DNA from: Arthrobacter stackebrandtii
GTDB lineage: Bacteria > Actinomycetota > Actinomycetes > Actinomycetales > Micrococcaceae
Length of the DNA: 64,000 nucleotides
Assembly: GCF_017876675.1 (NCBI RefSeq)
Contig: NZ_JAGIOI010000001.1
Span: forward strand, 3,844,001-3,908,000
Direction of reading: 5' to 3'
In this document: one piece after another, positions 19,606 to 28,575 of the stretch
How the letters are laid out: the number at the start of each line of letters is the position of its first letter
Position numbering within the stretch: position 1 is the stretch's first letter
Program-made: the position numbers and the translations under genes
The notes under the pieces: generated by a model
What the model was told of the DNA's origin: nothing
The model's database searches: none
What the model saw: the letters and a program-made list of their open reading frames with translations, nothing else

Positions 19606-20334
19606 ATGAGCCAGCATGTATCGCCGGGGGTGCTTGCCTCCATTGAGCCCGACGAGAGGACCCGGGACAGGGTCCTCACGGCAGTTCTGGAACACGGCCC
19701 TGTCAGTGCAGCCCAGCTGGGCACGCTGCTCGGCCTGACCCCCGCAGCCGTCCGGCGCCACCTTGACACCCTTTCCCGCGAAGACCTCATTGAAGTCAAG
19801 CTCATCAGCAACGCCAAGACCGGCGCCGGCCGCCCGGCCCGCCGTTACGTCGTGTCCCGCCGCGGCCAGACCGAGATTGGCGACGACTACCTGGAAATCG
19901 CCCGGCTGGCACTCGACGAGATTGCCGGCGTCCTGGGCGAGCAGGGCGTGGTTGAGTTCGCCCAGCGCCGCTTTGCCAAGATGGAGGCCAAGTACCAGCC
20001 CATGGTCGACGCCGCCGGGTCCGACGTTGCCGCCCGGTCCAAGGCCCTCGCGGCGGCACTGAACGCAGACCGCTTCGTTGCCACCTCCGACTCCCTCAAC
20101 GCCGGCACGCCCATGGCTGCCGAGCAGCTGTGCCAGGGCCACTGCCCCATCCAGGAACTGGCATCCTCCTTCCCTGAGTTCTGCGACGCCGAGACCGAAG
20201 TGTTTTCCCGGCTCATCGGCGTCGATGTGCGCAGGCTCTCCACCATGGCCAGCGGAGGCCACGTGTGCACCACTCACGTGCCCACCGGCCGCGCCGTCGT
20301 AAGCAAGCACACCCACAAGCAACCGGGCTCCTGA
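19606..20334 (+). CDS. sufR: Iron-sulfur-sensing transcriptional regulator SufR
   Basis: The 242-residue protein has an N-terminal winged helix ([29 protein letters not shown]) like ArsR/DeoR-type repressors. Its C-terminal half holds Cys residues in [18 protein letters not shown] and GGHVCTTHV that can bind an Fe-S cluster. SufR proteins repress the suf operon when the cluster is bound and release it on cluster loss. GGAGG precedes the ATG at 19606; an ATG 45 bases earlier has none. It heads the suf operon, 41 bases before sufB. Confidence 0.9.
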   Translation: MSQHVSPGVLASIEPDERTRDRVLTAVLEHGPVSAAQLGTLLGLTPAAVRRHLDTLSREDLIEVKLISNAKTGAGRPARRYVVSRRGQTEIGDDYLEIARLALDEIAGVLGEQGVVEFAQRRFAKMEAKYQPMVDAAGSDVAARSKALAAALNADRFVATSDSLNAGTPMAAEQLCQGHCPIQELASSFPEFCDAETEVFSRLIGVDVRRLSTMASGGHVCTTHVPTGRAVVSKHTHKQPGS

Positions 20335-20375
20335 AGCCCGTCGAAACCGATTTCCAACCATCAGCAAGAAAGGCC

Positions 20376-21854
20376 ATGATGACGGATCAACTAGCGCAGG
20401 ATGTAGGCGCGGAGGCTGCTGTCGAGGACACCACGCTCCACCACATCCTCGAGGCAAACCCTGAACTGGAAGGCTTGGGAAACTACGCCTTCGGCTGGTC
20501 GGACAAGAACGTAGCCAGTGACAACGCCCGCCGCGGCCTGAGCGAAGAGGTCGTCCGCGACATCTCCGCGAAGAAGAACGAGCCCCAGTGGATGCTGGAC
20601 ATGCGCTTGAAGGGCCTGAAGTACTTTGACCGCAAGCCCATGCCCACCTGGGGTGCCGACCTCTCGGGCATCGACTTCGACAACATCAAGTACTTTGTGC
20701 GTTCCACCGAGAAGCAGGCCACCACGTGGGAAGAGCTGCCGGATGACATCCGCAACACCTACGAGAAGCTCGGCATCCCCGAGGCAGAGCGCAACCGCCT
20801 CGTCGGCGGCGTCACGGCACAGTATGAGTCCGAGGTCGTCTACCACCAGATCCGTGAGGACCTGGAAGCACAGGGCGTCATCTTCACCGACACCGACACC
20901 GGCCTGCGCGAATACCCGGAACTGTTCCAGGAGTACTTCGGCACCATGATCCCGGTGGGCGACAACAAGTTCGCCTCACTGAACACGGCCGTCTGGTCCG
21001 GTGGCTCCTTCGTGTACGTCCCCCCGGGCGTCCACGTGGAAATCCCGCTGCAGGCCTACTTCCGCATCAACACGGAAAACATGGGCCAGTTTGAGCGCAC
21101 GCTCATCATCGCCGACGAGGGCTCCTACGTCCACTACATCGAGGGCTGCACCGCGCCGATCTACACTTCGGACTCGCTGCACTCGGCTGTCGTTGAAATC
21201 GTGGTGAAGAAGAACGCACGCGTCCGCTACACCACCATCCAGAACTGGTCCAACAACGTGTACAACCTGGTGACCAAGCGCGCCATTGCACACGAGGGCG
21301 CCACCATGGAATGGGTCGACGGCAACATCGGCTCCAAGGTCACCATGAAGTACCCGGCCGTCTACCTTGTGGGCGAGCACGCCAAGGGCGAGACCCTGTC
21401 GGTGGCCTTCGCAGGTGCCGGCCAGCACCAGGACACCGGCTCGAAGATGGTCCACATTGCGCCGAACACGCAGTCCTCCATCATCTCCAAGTCCGTGGCG
21501 CGCGGCGGCGGACGCTCCGCCTACCGCGGCCTGGTCCAGATCCGCGAGGGTGCCAACCACTCGGCCAACACCGTCCGCTGTGACGCGCTGCTGGTGGACA
21601 CCATCTCGCGCTCGGACACCTACCCCTACGTTGACGTGCGTGAAGACGACGTCTCCATGGGCCACGAGGCAACCGTCTCCAAGGTCAGCGAAGAGCAGCT
21701 GTTCTACCTGCAGTCCCGCGGGATGCCCGAGGACGAGGCCATGGCCATGATCGTGCGCGGCTTCATTGAGCCGATCGCCAAGGAACTGCCCATGGAATAC
21801 GCGCTTGAACTGAACCGCTTGATTGAACTGCAGATGGAAGGGGCCGTCGGCTAA
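20376..21854 (+). CDS. sufB: Fe-S cluster assembly protein SufB
   Basis: This 492-residue scaffold protein is the core of the SufBCD complex on which Fe-S clusters are built. Family features are [33 protein letters not shown] with a conserved Cys, and the C-terminal [20 protein letters not shown]. No intein is present, unlike in M. tuberculosis. Two adjacent ATG codons (20376, 20379) follow AGAAAGG; the second has the better spacing, the first is listed. sufD starts directly after the stop. Confidence 0.96.
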   Translation: MMTDQLAQDVGAEAAVEDTTLHHILEANPELEGLGNYAFGWSDKNVASDNARRGLSEEVVRDISAKKNEPQWMLDMRLKGLKYFDRKPMPTWGADLSGIDFDNIKYFVRSTEKQATTWEELPDDIRNTYEKLGIPEAERNRLVGGVTAQYESEVVYHQIREDLEAQGVIFTDTDTGLREYPELFQEYFGTMIPVGDNKFASLNTAVWSGGSFVYVPPGVHVEIPLQAYFRINTENMGQFERTLIIADEGSYVHYIEGCTAPIYTSDSLHSAVVEIVVKKNARVRYTTIQNWSNNVYNLVTKRAIAHEGATMEWVDGNIGSKVTMKYPAVYLVGEHAKGETLSVAFAGAGQHQDTGSKMVHIAPNTQSSIISKSVARGGGRSAYRGLVQIREGANHSANTVRCDALLVDTISRSDTYPYVDVREDDVSMGHEATVSKVSEEQLFYLQSRGMPEDEAMAMIVRGFIEPIAKELPMEYALELNRLIELQMEGAVG

Positions 21855-23171
21855 ATGACCGAGCTCACGCAAGAACACGAAACAGATTCAAAGGTTTGGA
21901 CACAGGGTTTCATCAAGGGCATGACCGAAGAGGGCGAAAGCCTCTCGGAGATCAACCCTGAGACCGGCCCCCTCGGCGGCGCCGCTGCCAAGGCCCACAG
22001 CCACGGCGGCGACAGCCACGGTGGCGGGGTCGGTGTGCCGGACAGCTCACGCGCCGGCCGCCTGACCTCCTACAAGCTTGCCGACTTCCCGGCCATCACC
22101 GGCCGCGAGGAAGACTGGCGCTTCACCCCGCTCAAGCGCCTCCGCGGCCTTGACCGGGTCGGCATCAAGGGCCAGGAGCTCAACGGCCCCGCGCCGGTCG
22201 TCGAGATCTCCAAGCCCGACGGCGTCACGGTTGAGACCGTGGGCCGCGACGACGCCCGCATCGGTTCCGCCGGCATCCCCGAGGACCGCGTGGCAGCCGC
22301 TGCCTGGGAAAACTTCACCGAGGCCACCGTGGTCACCCTGCCTGCAGAGTTTGCGGGCAATGCGGTCAACCCCACCACCTTGACGTTGACCGGACAGGGC
22401 GAAACCCCCGCCGCTTCGCACATCATCGTGCACGCCAAGAAGTTCGCCACCGGCGTTGTTGTCCTGGACCACCGCGGCACCGCCGTTCTCAGTGAAAACG
22501 TGGAGATCGTGGCCGAGGACGGCGCCAACCTGACGGTTGTCAGCATCCAGGACTGGAACGACGACTCCGTGCACGCAAGTGCCCAGCACCTCAGCATTGC
22601 CCGCGACGCCAAGATCAAGCATGTTGTGGTCAACCTGGGCGGAGACCTGCTGCGCACCACCCCGTCAGCCCGCTACACGGGCCCCGGCGGCGACGTGGAA
22701 ATGTACGGCCTGTACTTTGCCGACGCCGGCCAGCACCTCGAGCAGCGCCTGTTTGTGGACCACTCCACCAAGCACTGCAAGTCCCGGGTCACCTATAAGG
22801 GTGCGCTGCAGGGCGAAAACGCCCACGCAGTGTGGATTGGCGATGTGCTGATCCGTGCCGAGGCCGAGGGAACAGACACCTACGAGCTCAACCGCAACCT
22901 CATCCTGACCCAGGGTGCCCGCGCTGACTCGGTGCCGAACCTGGAAATCGAAACGGGCCTGATCGAGGGTGCCGGCCACGCCAGCACCACCGGCCGTTTC
23001 GACGACGAGCAGCTGTTCTACCTGCAGGCCCGGGGCATCGATGAGGAAACGGCCCGCCGACTGGTGGTCCGTGGATTCCTCAACGAAGTCATCCAGCACA
23101 TCCAGGTTCCGGAGCTCGAAGAGCGTTTGCGTGACGCAGTGGAACGCGAATTGGCGGCGACGCCGCAGTGA
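21855..23171 (+). CDS. sufD: Fe-S cluster assembly protein SufD
   Basis: The protein of 438 residues is the SufB paralogue that completes the SufB-SufC2-SufD scaffold. The right-handed beta-helix core runs from about residue 150; GDVEMYGLYFADAGQHLEQRLFVDH-type and KSRVTYKGALQGENAHAVW-type segments are characteristic, with the conserved His near residue 300. The N-terminus carries a Gly/His-rich stretch (HSHGGDSHGGGVG). The ATG follows the sufB TAA with no gap, so translation is coupled. The Rieske gene overlaps its end by 4 bases. Confidence 0.94.
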   Translation: MTELTQEHETDSKVWTQGFIKGMTEEGESLSEINPETGPLGGAAAKAHSHGGDSHGGGVGVPDSSRAGRLTSYKLADFPAITGREEDWRFTPLKRLRGLDRVGIKGQELNGPAPVVEISKPDGVTVETVGRDDARIGSAGIPEDRVAAAAWENFTEATVVTLPAEFAGNAVNPTTLTLTGQGETPAASHIIVHAKKFATGVVVLDHRGTAVLSENVEIVAEDGANLTVVSIQDWNDDSVHASAQHLSIARDAKIKHVVVNLGGDLLRTTPSARYTGPGGDVEMYGLYFADAGQHLEQRLFVDHSTKHCKSRVTYKGALQGENAHAVWIGDVLIRAEAEGTDTYELNRNLILTQGARADSVPNLEIETGLIEGAGHASTTGRFDDEQLFYLQARGIDEETARRLVVRGFLNEVIQHIQVPELEERLRDAVERELAATPQ

Positions 23172-23524
23172 GCGAAACCTCCACGCCCGCCGGCGTCGTC
23201 GTCTGCCAAGCCAACGACGTCCAGGTAAAGACGTCCTTGCTGGTCGAGGTCGACGATTACCCCATCGCCATTGTGAGGGATTCCTACGGTGGGCTCCATG
23301 CCATCGGGGACACCTGCTCCCATGCGGAGATTTCCCTCAGCGAAGGCGACGTGGAGGACGGCACCATCGAATGCTGGGCACATGGCAGCTCCTTCGACCT
23401 CACATCAGGTCAGCCGCTGACATTGCCCGCATTCGAGCCCGTGCCCGTCTTTGCCCTGGCAGTCCACGGCAGCGACGTCTACGTGGACGTCACCAACATT
23501 CTTAACGGCGTCAGCCCGCAGTAA
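23168..23524 (+). CDS. Rieske-type [2Fe-2S] ferredoxin in the suf operon
   Basis: This 118-residue small protein holds a complete Rieske centre: Cys-x-His in GDTCSHAEISLSEG and Cys-x2-His in IECWAHGSSFDL. It resembles the ferredoxin component of non-heme oxygenases and the NirD small subunit. Its GTG overlaps the sufD stop (GTGA). A Rieske protein at this place in suf operons is frequent in actinobacteria; it may deliver electrons for cluster building or be a client protein, but the role is not established. Confidence 0.88.
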   Translation: MSETSTPAGVVVCQANDVQVKTSLLVEVDDYPIAIVRDSYGGLHAIGDTCSHAEISLSEGDVEDGTIECWAHGSSFDLTSGQPLTLPAFEPVPVFALAVHGSDVYVDVTNILNGVSPQ

Positions 23525-23572
23525 TTGCGCACAGCAACCGCCGCAACCACACTTTTTAGGAGAAAATAGAGT

Positions 23573-24340
23573 ATGTCTACTCTGGAAATCAAGGACCTGC
23601 ACGTCAGCATCACCACTGAGCAGGGCAGCAAGGCCATCCTCAAGGGCGTCAGCCTGACCATCAACACGGGCGAAACCCACGCCATCATGGGCCCGAACGG
23701 CTCCGGCAAGTCAACCCTCGCCGCAACCATCGCCGGCCACCCCCGCTACACCGTGGACAGCGGCTCCATCACCCTCGATGGCGAAGACGTGCTGGCCATG
23801 ACCGTTGATGAGCGTGCCCGCGCCGGCCTGTTCCTGGCCATGCAGTACCCGGTGGAAATCCCCGGCGTCACCATGACCAACTTCCTGCGCACCGCCAAGA
23901 CGGCCATCGACGGCGAAGCCCCCAAGCTGCGCACCTGGACCAAGGACGTCAAGGAAGCCATGGCGCAGCTGCGCATCGAACCCGAGTTCGCACAGCGCAA
24001 CGTCAACGAAGGCTTCTCCGGCGGCGAGAAGAAGCGCCACGAGATCCTCCAGCTGGAGCTCCTGCGCCCCAAGTTCGCCGTCCTCGACGAGACCGACTCC
24101 GGCCTGGACGTTGACGCGCTGAAGGTTGTCTCCGAAGGCGTCAACCGCGCCATCGACGCCGGCGGCCTCGGCACCGTGCTGATCACCCACTACACCCGCA
24201 TCCTGCGCTACATCAAGCCGCAGTTTGTGCACGTGTTTGTTGACGGCACCATTGCGGAGCAGGGCGGCGCGGAACTGGCCGACCGCCTGGAAGATGAAGG
24301 CTACGACCGCTACCTGGTTGCAGAGTCCGCAACGGCGTAA
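23573..24340 (+). CDS. sufC: Fe-S cluster assembly ATPase SufC
   Basis: This 255-residue ABC-type ATPase drives conformational change of the SufBCD scaffold; it has no membrane partner. Walker A is [10 protein letters not shown], the signature is GFSGGEKKRHEILQ and Walker B is FAVLDETDSGLDVDALK, the SufC form with DETDSGLD. TAGGAG precedes the ATG. It is separated from the Rieske gene by 48 bases and from sufT by 36 bases, and lies in the same operon. Confidence 0.96.
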   Translation: MSTLEIKDLHVSITTEQGSKAILKGVSLTINTGETHAIMGPNGSGKSTLAATIAGHPRYTVDSGSITLDGEDVLAMTVDERARAGLFLAMQYPVEIPGVTMTNFLRTAKTAIDGEAPKLRTWTKDVKEAMAQLRIEPEFAQRNVNEGFSGGEKKRHEILQLELLRPKFAVLDETDSGLDVDALKVVSEGVNRAIDAGGLGTVLITHYTRILRYIKPQFVHVFVDGTIAEQGGAELADRLEDEGYDRYLVAESATA

Positions 24341-24376
24341 CGCCCGCGCACTGCACCGTACGTCAACGGAGGAATC

Positions 24377-24727
24377 ATGACTGACATTAGCGAATCAAGC
24401 CCGGCACTGGTTGCCGGCCAAACCGACCTCGAGGACGTCGAGGAAGCACTCAAGGACGTCATTGACCCCGAACTGGGTGTCAACATCGTGGACCTCGGCC
24501 TGCTCTACGGCCTGCGCTATGGTGACGACGGCGCCCTGCTCCTGGACATGACGCTCACCACGGCGGCCTGCCCGCTGCAGGACGTCATCGAGGAACAAGT
24601 GGAGAACTCGCTTGGACCCATCGTTGACGAATGGCGCATCAACTGGGTGTGGATGCCGCCGTGGGGTCCCGAGCGGATCACGGACGACGGCCGCGACCAG
24701 ATGCGGGCCCTCGGCTTCAACATCTAG
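24377..24727 (+). CDS. sufT: SufT/MIP18-type metal-sulfur cluster protein (DUF59)
   Basis: This 116-residue DUF59 protein helps Fe-S maturation in SUF systems. The typical N-terminal VEEALKDVIDPELGVNIVDLGLLYGL and the conserved Cys in TLTTAACPLQD are present. GGAGG stands before the ATG. It closes the operon. sufS and sufU, which in M. tuberculosis lie between sufC and sufT, are absent here. The TAG stop begins the second copy of the palindromic element. Confidence 0.93.
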   Translation: MTDISESSPALVAGQTDLEDVEEALKDVIDPELGVNIVDLGLLYGLRYGDDGALLLDMTLTTAACPLQDVIEEQVENSLGPIVDEWRINWVWMPPWGPERITDDGRDQMRALGFNI

Positions 24728-24784
24728 TCCCCACTCGCTCCCTAATCTCGTACCTCGAGTGGGGCCCTCGCGAGCGTGGGCCCA
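24725..24784 (+). repeat. Palindromic intergenic element, copy 2 (after sufT)
   Basis: It begins with the sufT stop codon (TAGTCCCCACTCGCTCCC), continues CTCGTACC, GGGGCCCTCGCGAG and ends GTGGGCCCA. This is the same layout as the copy at 5554-5614, with differences on one arm partly matched by changes on the other, so the foldback is kept. Confidence 0.6.
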
Positions 24785-24800
24785 GTCGCCCCAAACAGAC

Positions 24801-24843
24801 GAACCGCCGCCGTCCACGAACTTTTCGTGGACGGCGGCGGTTC
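24801..24843. terminator. Bidirectional terminator between sufT and the metallopeptidase
   Basis: A 20-bp perfect stem (24801-24820 with 24824-24843) and a 3-base loop form one of the strongest hairpins in the window. It lies between two converging genes. No long T run is present on either side. Confidence 0.75.
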
Positions 24844-24860
24844 TCGGCGTCTGCAGGCTT

Positions 24861-25760
24861 TTAGACCTTCGGGACGGCGAAGGTGTCACAGGCTGCCAGG
24901 TCGGCGCTCTGGTAGCCGGTGTATAGCCACTTTTGGCGCTGCTCGCTGGAGCCGTGGCTCCAGCTTTCCGGATTGGTGCGGCCCGTGGCAGCCTGCTGGA
25001 TCCGGTCGTCACCCACGGAGGACGCCGCGGACAGGGCATCGTTGAGGTCTGTTTGGGTCAACGCCTTCAGGAACGGCTCGCTGCTGCCGGGCGCCGGCTG
25101 GGACGAGGCATAGCGCATCCAGATGCCGGCATAGCAGTCCGCCTGCAGCTCGGTGCGCACCGCACCGGACTCGGCGCCCCTCGCGTTGCCTTGGGCGTTG
25201 TTAATGGTGCCGGTCAGGTTTTGCACGTGGTGGCCGAATTCGTGGGCCACCACGTATTCCTGTGCCAGCGGGCCGCCGGAAGAGCCGAACTGGGTCTCCA
25301 GCTGGGAGAAGAAGTCGGGGTCAAAGTACGCCTTGTTGTCGCCGGGGCAGTAGAACGGGCCCACGGCCGAGGTGGCCGGGCCGCACGCCGTGCTGACCTG
25401 CCCGGTGAAGATCACCGTTTTGGGGACGGCGTAGCCCACGCCGTACTGCTTCAGGTAGCCCGGCCAGAAACCGTTGAGCGAGTTTGCCGTGCCGAGGATG
25501 CGGCAGTCGAGGCGGTCGTTGGCATCGGCCCCCGTCAGGCAGCTGTCAATGCCGGAGGCGCCGGCCTGTTCAACTGCCGGCTGGGAGCCGGTGTCGCCGA
25601 CGAGTGCGCCCAAAAGGTCCGGATTGATTCCCAGCAGGGCGCCCAGCAGCACCACGATCCCGCCGCCCAGGCCCAAACCCACCTTGCCGCCGCGCCCCAT
25701 GCCGCCCCGCCGGTCTTCCGCCTGCGACGGATCCAGCCGCGCCCCCTCGTTGAATGTCAT
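24861..25760 (-). CDS. Neutral zinc metallopeptidase, YpfJ family
   Basis: The 299-residue protein belongs to the YpfJ/putative neutral zinc metallopeptidase family. After a Gly-rich cytosolic start (RGGMGRGGKVGLGLGGG) there is one membrane span at about residues 28-45. The extracytoplasmic domain follows, with the zinc-binding VVAHEFGHHVQNL motif and family segments ACGPATSAVGPFYCPGD and ELQADCYAG. The ATG at 25760 is preferred; an upstream frame extension looks non-homologous. Substrate unknown. Converges on sufT. Confidence 0.9.
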   Translation of the reverse strand: MTFNEGARLDPSQAEDRRGGMGRGGKVGLGLGGGIVVLLGALLGINPDLLGALVGDTGSQPAVEQAGASGIDSCLTGADANDRLDCRILGTANSLNGFWPGYLKQYGVGYAVPKTVIFTGQVSTACGPATSAVGPFYCPGDNKAYFDPDFFSQLETQFGSSGGPLAQEYVVAHEFGHHVQNLTGTINNAQGNARGAESGAVRTELQADCYAGIWMRYASSQPAPGSSEPFLKALTQTDLNDALSAASSVGDDRIQQAATGRTNPESWSHGSSEQRQKWLYTGYQSADLAACDTFAVPKV

Positions 25761-25880
25761 GGAATCAGGGTACCTGCCGGCGGCGGCCCGGCAAGGGTGC
25801 GCCGCAGCCGTTGCGCAGAAAATCGTCACGGGACGTCACCGGAAGGCCGCCATGCCACAGCTTTCGCCTAGGATTGAACG

Positions 25881-27398
25881 ATGCCCTTCATTGAGCGCCT
25901 GATCCACTGGGCCGGTGTTCGGGGCCGCCACCCGGCCGTCATGGTGGGCGGCGCCTCCCTGGACTATGCCGGGCTCCTGGCTGCGGCGCAGGAACCAGCT
26001 GCAGCCCCCGGTGGCGCTGCATCATCCCTGGCCATCATTGACCTTCCGCCCGGTGTGGACCTGGCCGCAGCCTTTTGCGCCGCTGCCCACCGGAGGCAGG
26101 TGGCCATGGTTCTCGACGCCGGGTGGCCGGCGGAATTGCGGGGGCAACTGGCCGGCCGTGCCCGGGCGTGGGCTGCCGACAACCACATCCCGCAGCAGCC
26201 GGACGCGCCGGGTCCCTTCCTGCTGGGCCTGTCGTCCGGGACGAGCGGCGTGCCCAAGGCCTTTACGCGGACCGCCGCCTCGTGGCGGGAATCCTTTGCG
26301 GCCAGTGAAGAGTACTTCCACCTGTCACCGGACACCGTGACGCTGGCCCCCGGTCCGCTTGCCGCCAGCATGAATCTCTATGCACTGGGGGAGTCCCTCT
26401 TTTCAGGGGGAACCTTTGTTGGCCTGCCGCACTTCAGCCCCGACGCTGCCCTGGCCGCCCTGGCAGGGCACCGGGCAACCCGGCTGGTCCTGGTGCCCAC
26501 AGTCCTGGAACTGCTGGCGCGCCGCGCCCTCGCCACCGGCCAGGCTGCGCCGGCGCTGAGCCACATTGTTTGCGCCGGAGCCGCCTTGACACCGGCAACA
26601 CTGTCGCTGGTGCGCCAATGGGTTCCCCATGCCCTCATCCAGCAGTACTACGGCGCTGCCGAGCTGGGCTTCGTTGCTGCCTCGACCATCCAGCCAGCCC
26701 CTGCCCATGCAGGTGCCCAAATCCATGCCCTTGCCCTTACCCATGTCGGTGGCCATGGCGACGGGGGCGGTCCGACACCCGGGACAGGCACGGCATTGCC
26801 GGACGCGGCCGCACCCAACGCAGTTGGCCGGGCCTTCCCGGGGGTGCAGCTGGCCATCCTGGACCGGCAGGGTGTGGAACTGCCTGCCGGGACGCGTGGC
26901 AGCGTGTGCGTGAAGGGCGCCCTTGTCTGCAGCGGCTACGCGTGGGGCGACGACGGACTGGCCTTCTCAACATTGGGAGGCGGATGGCACACGGTCCATG
27001 ACCAGGGCTGGCTCGATGCCCAAGGAGTGCTGCACCTTGCCGGCCGGGCCAGCGACATGCTCCTGGTCTCCGGCGCCAATGTCTACCCGCACGCGGTGGA
27101 GGCAGCGATGGCCGCAGCCGCCGGCGACAGGCTCTCGGACATCATCGTGGCCGGCATCGCTGACCCGCTCCGCGGCCGGATGCTGGTGGCCGCATTCCGC
27201 CCCGCCGGGGACGGGTGTGCGAGGAAAGGCATGCCCGCCCTGCTGCGCGCTGCCGTGGGTGCGCTGCCGGCAAGCCACCGTCCGTCCCGCTACTACGAAC
27301 TGCAGGAACTGCCCTTGACGGGCAGCGGCAAAATCAGCCGGCAGGTATTGGCGCAGTGGATAGAAGAGGGGGACGCCCGTGCACGCCGCAGCAGCTGA
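25881..27398 (+). CDS. AMP-binding acyl-CoA ligase (YhfT-like)
   Basis: The protein of 505 residues is an adenylate-forming ligase that should activate a carboxylate as acyl-AMP and pass it to CoA. Seen are the phosphate loop LSSGTSGVPKAFTRT, the YYGAAELGFV motif, GRASDMLLVSGANVYP, and the catalytic Lys in LTGSGKISRQVL. After the YYGAAEL motif there is a low-complexity insertion rich in Ala, His and Gly of about 40 residues. The gene overlaps the thiolase by 20 bases and converges on the biotin transporter, as discussed in the findings. Confidence 0.85.
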   Translation: MPFIERLIHWAGVRGRHPAVMVGGASLDYAGLLAAAQEPAAAPGGAASSLAIIDLPPGVDLAAAFCAAAHRRQVAMVLDAGWPAELRGQLAGRARAWAADNHIPQQPDAPGPFLLGLSSGTSGVPKAFTRTAASWRESFAASEEYFHLSPDTVTLAPGPLAASMNLYALGESLFSGGTFVGLPHFSPDAALAALAGHRATRLVLVPTVLELLARRALATGQAAPALSHIVCAGAALTPATLSLVRQWVPHALIQQYYGAAELGFVAASTIQPAPAHAGAQIHALALTHVGGHGDGGGPTPGTGTALPDAAAPNAVGRAFPGVQLAILDRQGVELPAGTRGSVCVKGALVCSGYAWGDDGLAFSTLGGGWHTVHDQGWLDAQGVLHLAGRASDMLLVSGANVYPHAVEAAMAAAAGDRLSDIIVAGIADPLRGRMLVAAFRPAGDGCARKGMPALLRAAVGALPASHRPSRYYELQELPLTGSGKISRQVLAQWIEEGDARARRSS

Positions 27399-28575
27399 CC
27401 GCAGGCCGAACGCCGTCGTGCTGGTGGCACGGCGGCTGCCCAATGCCAGGGCGGGCGGGGCCTATGCAGCCTTTCGTGCCCATGAGCTGGCGGCGGCTGC
27501 CATCCGGGGCGTGGTGGCGTCCGCGGGGGTGGACCCGGGGCAGATTGACGACGTGATCCTCGGCAACGCCACAGGTGGCGGCGGAAACGTGGCCAGGCTG
27601 GCCGCGCTCACTGCAGGGCTCCCGGATTCCGTGCCGGGGCTGACCGTGGACAGGCAGTGCGGCTCCGGCCTTGAGGCGGTGGTCCTCGCCGCCCGGCTGG
27701 TCCAGGCGGGGGCGGGGGAGCTGTACGTTGCCGGGGGAGTGGAGAGCATCAGCACCGCCCCGGCCCGTGCCCACCGCGCCGCGGACGGCACGCTGGATTT
27801 TTATGACCGCGCGCAATTTGCACCCCTGGAAACGGGCGACCCCGACGCCGGCACCGCCGCCGAAAACGTGGCGCGGCACTTCGGCATCTCCCGGGAGCGG
27901 CAGGACGCCTACGCCGTGGAGAGCCACCGCCGGGCCGTTGCGGCGGCACGCGGCGGGCTTTTCGACGGCGAGCTCCTGCCCTTTGCGGGCCTGGCCGCGG
28001 ACCAGGGGCCCCGGCCTACATTGGACGGGCGCCTCATGGCCCGGTTCCCGCCGGCCTTCGTGCCCGGCGGCACCGTGACGGCAGGAAACTCCTGCCCCTT
28101 CAGCGACGGTGCAGCTGTGATGCTGGTGGCGGAATTGGGACGGGCTCGGGAGCTGGTGGCGCGCAGCGGGGCCACGGTGCTGCAGTTCCAAGGCAGTGCC
28201 GTGGCAGGCAACGACCCCAACCTGCTCGGCGTGGGCGCCGCCCACGCCATGCGCCGGCTCCTCGACGACCGCGGGCTGTCCGTGGGCACGCTGCGGAATT
28301 CCAGCATCGAGTTCAATGAAGCGTTTGCATCCCAGGTTCTCGCCACCGCGGACCTGCTGGGACTGGATGCCACCCGGTTCAACCGCGACGGCGGGGCGCT
28401 GGCCCTGGGGCATCCGTACGGCGCCTCGGGCGCAGTCCTCGTCACGCGGCTGCTCGCCCAGGCACAGAAGGGGGCGGCCCCGGGAGGGGCCGCCCCGGTT
28501 GAAGACCTGTTTGCCATGATCAGCATGGCCGGCGGGATGGGCATCGCGGCCCACTTCCGGCCGCTGGAAATCTAG
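27379..28575 (+). CDS. Thiolase-family protein (YhfS-like), second catalytic Cys missing
   Basis: This 398-residue thiolase has the nucleophilic Cys in DRQCGSGLEAVVL and the His-containing NEAFASQVL and LALGHPYGASGAVL motifs. In the last motif, where thiolases have Cys-x-Gly-Gly-Gly, it reads SMAGGMG: the acid/base Cys is Ser382. It starts with GTG inside the end of the ligase gene. It may catalyse acyl transfer or condensation with altered efficiency, or act on an unusual substrate. The stop overlaps the end of bioN by 4 bases on the other strand. Confidence 0.85.
   Translation: MHAAAADRRPNAVVLVARRLPNARAGGAYAAFRAHELAAAAIRGVVASAGVDPGQIDDVILGNATGGGGNVARLAALTAGLPDSVPGLTVDRQCGSGLEAVVLAARLVQAGAGELYVAGGVESISTAPARAHRAADGTLDFYDRAQFAPLETGDPDAGTAAENVARHFGISRERQDAYAVESHRRAVAAARGGLFDGELLPFAGLAADQGPRPTLDGRLMARFPPAFVPGGTVTAGNSCPFSDGAAVMLVAELGRARELVARSGATVLQFQGSAVAGNDPNLLGVGAAHAMRRLLDDRGLSVGTLRNSSIEFNEAFASQVLATADLLGLDATRFNRDGGALALGHPYGASGAVLVTRLLAQAQKGAAPGGAAPVEDLFAMISMAGGMGIAAHFRPLEI

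Noticed and set aside
20376-21854. Intein in sufB, as in M. tuberculosis
   Set aside because: The protein is 492 residues and collinear with ordinary SufB.
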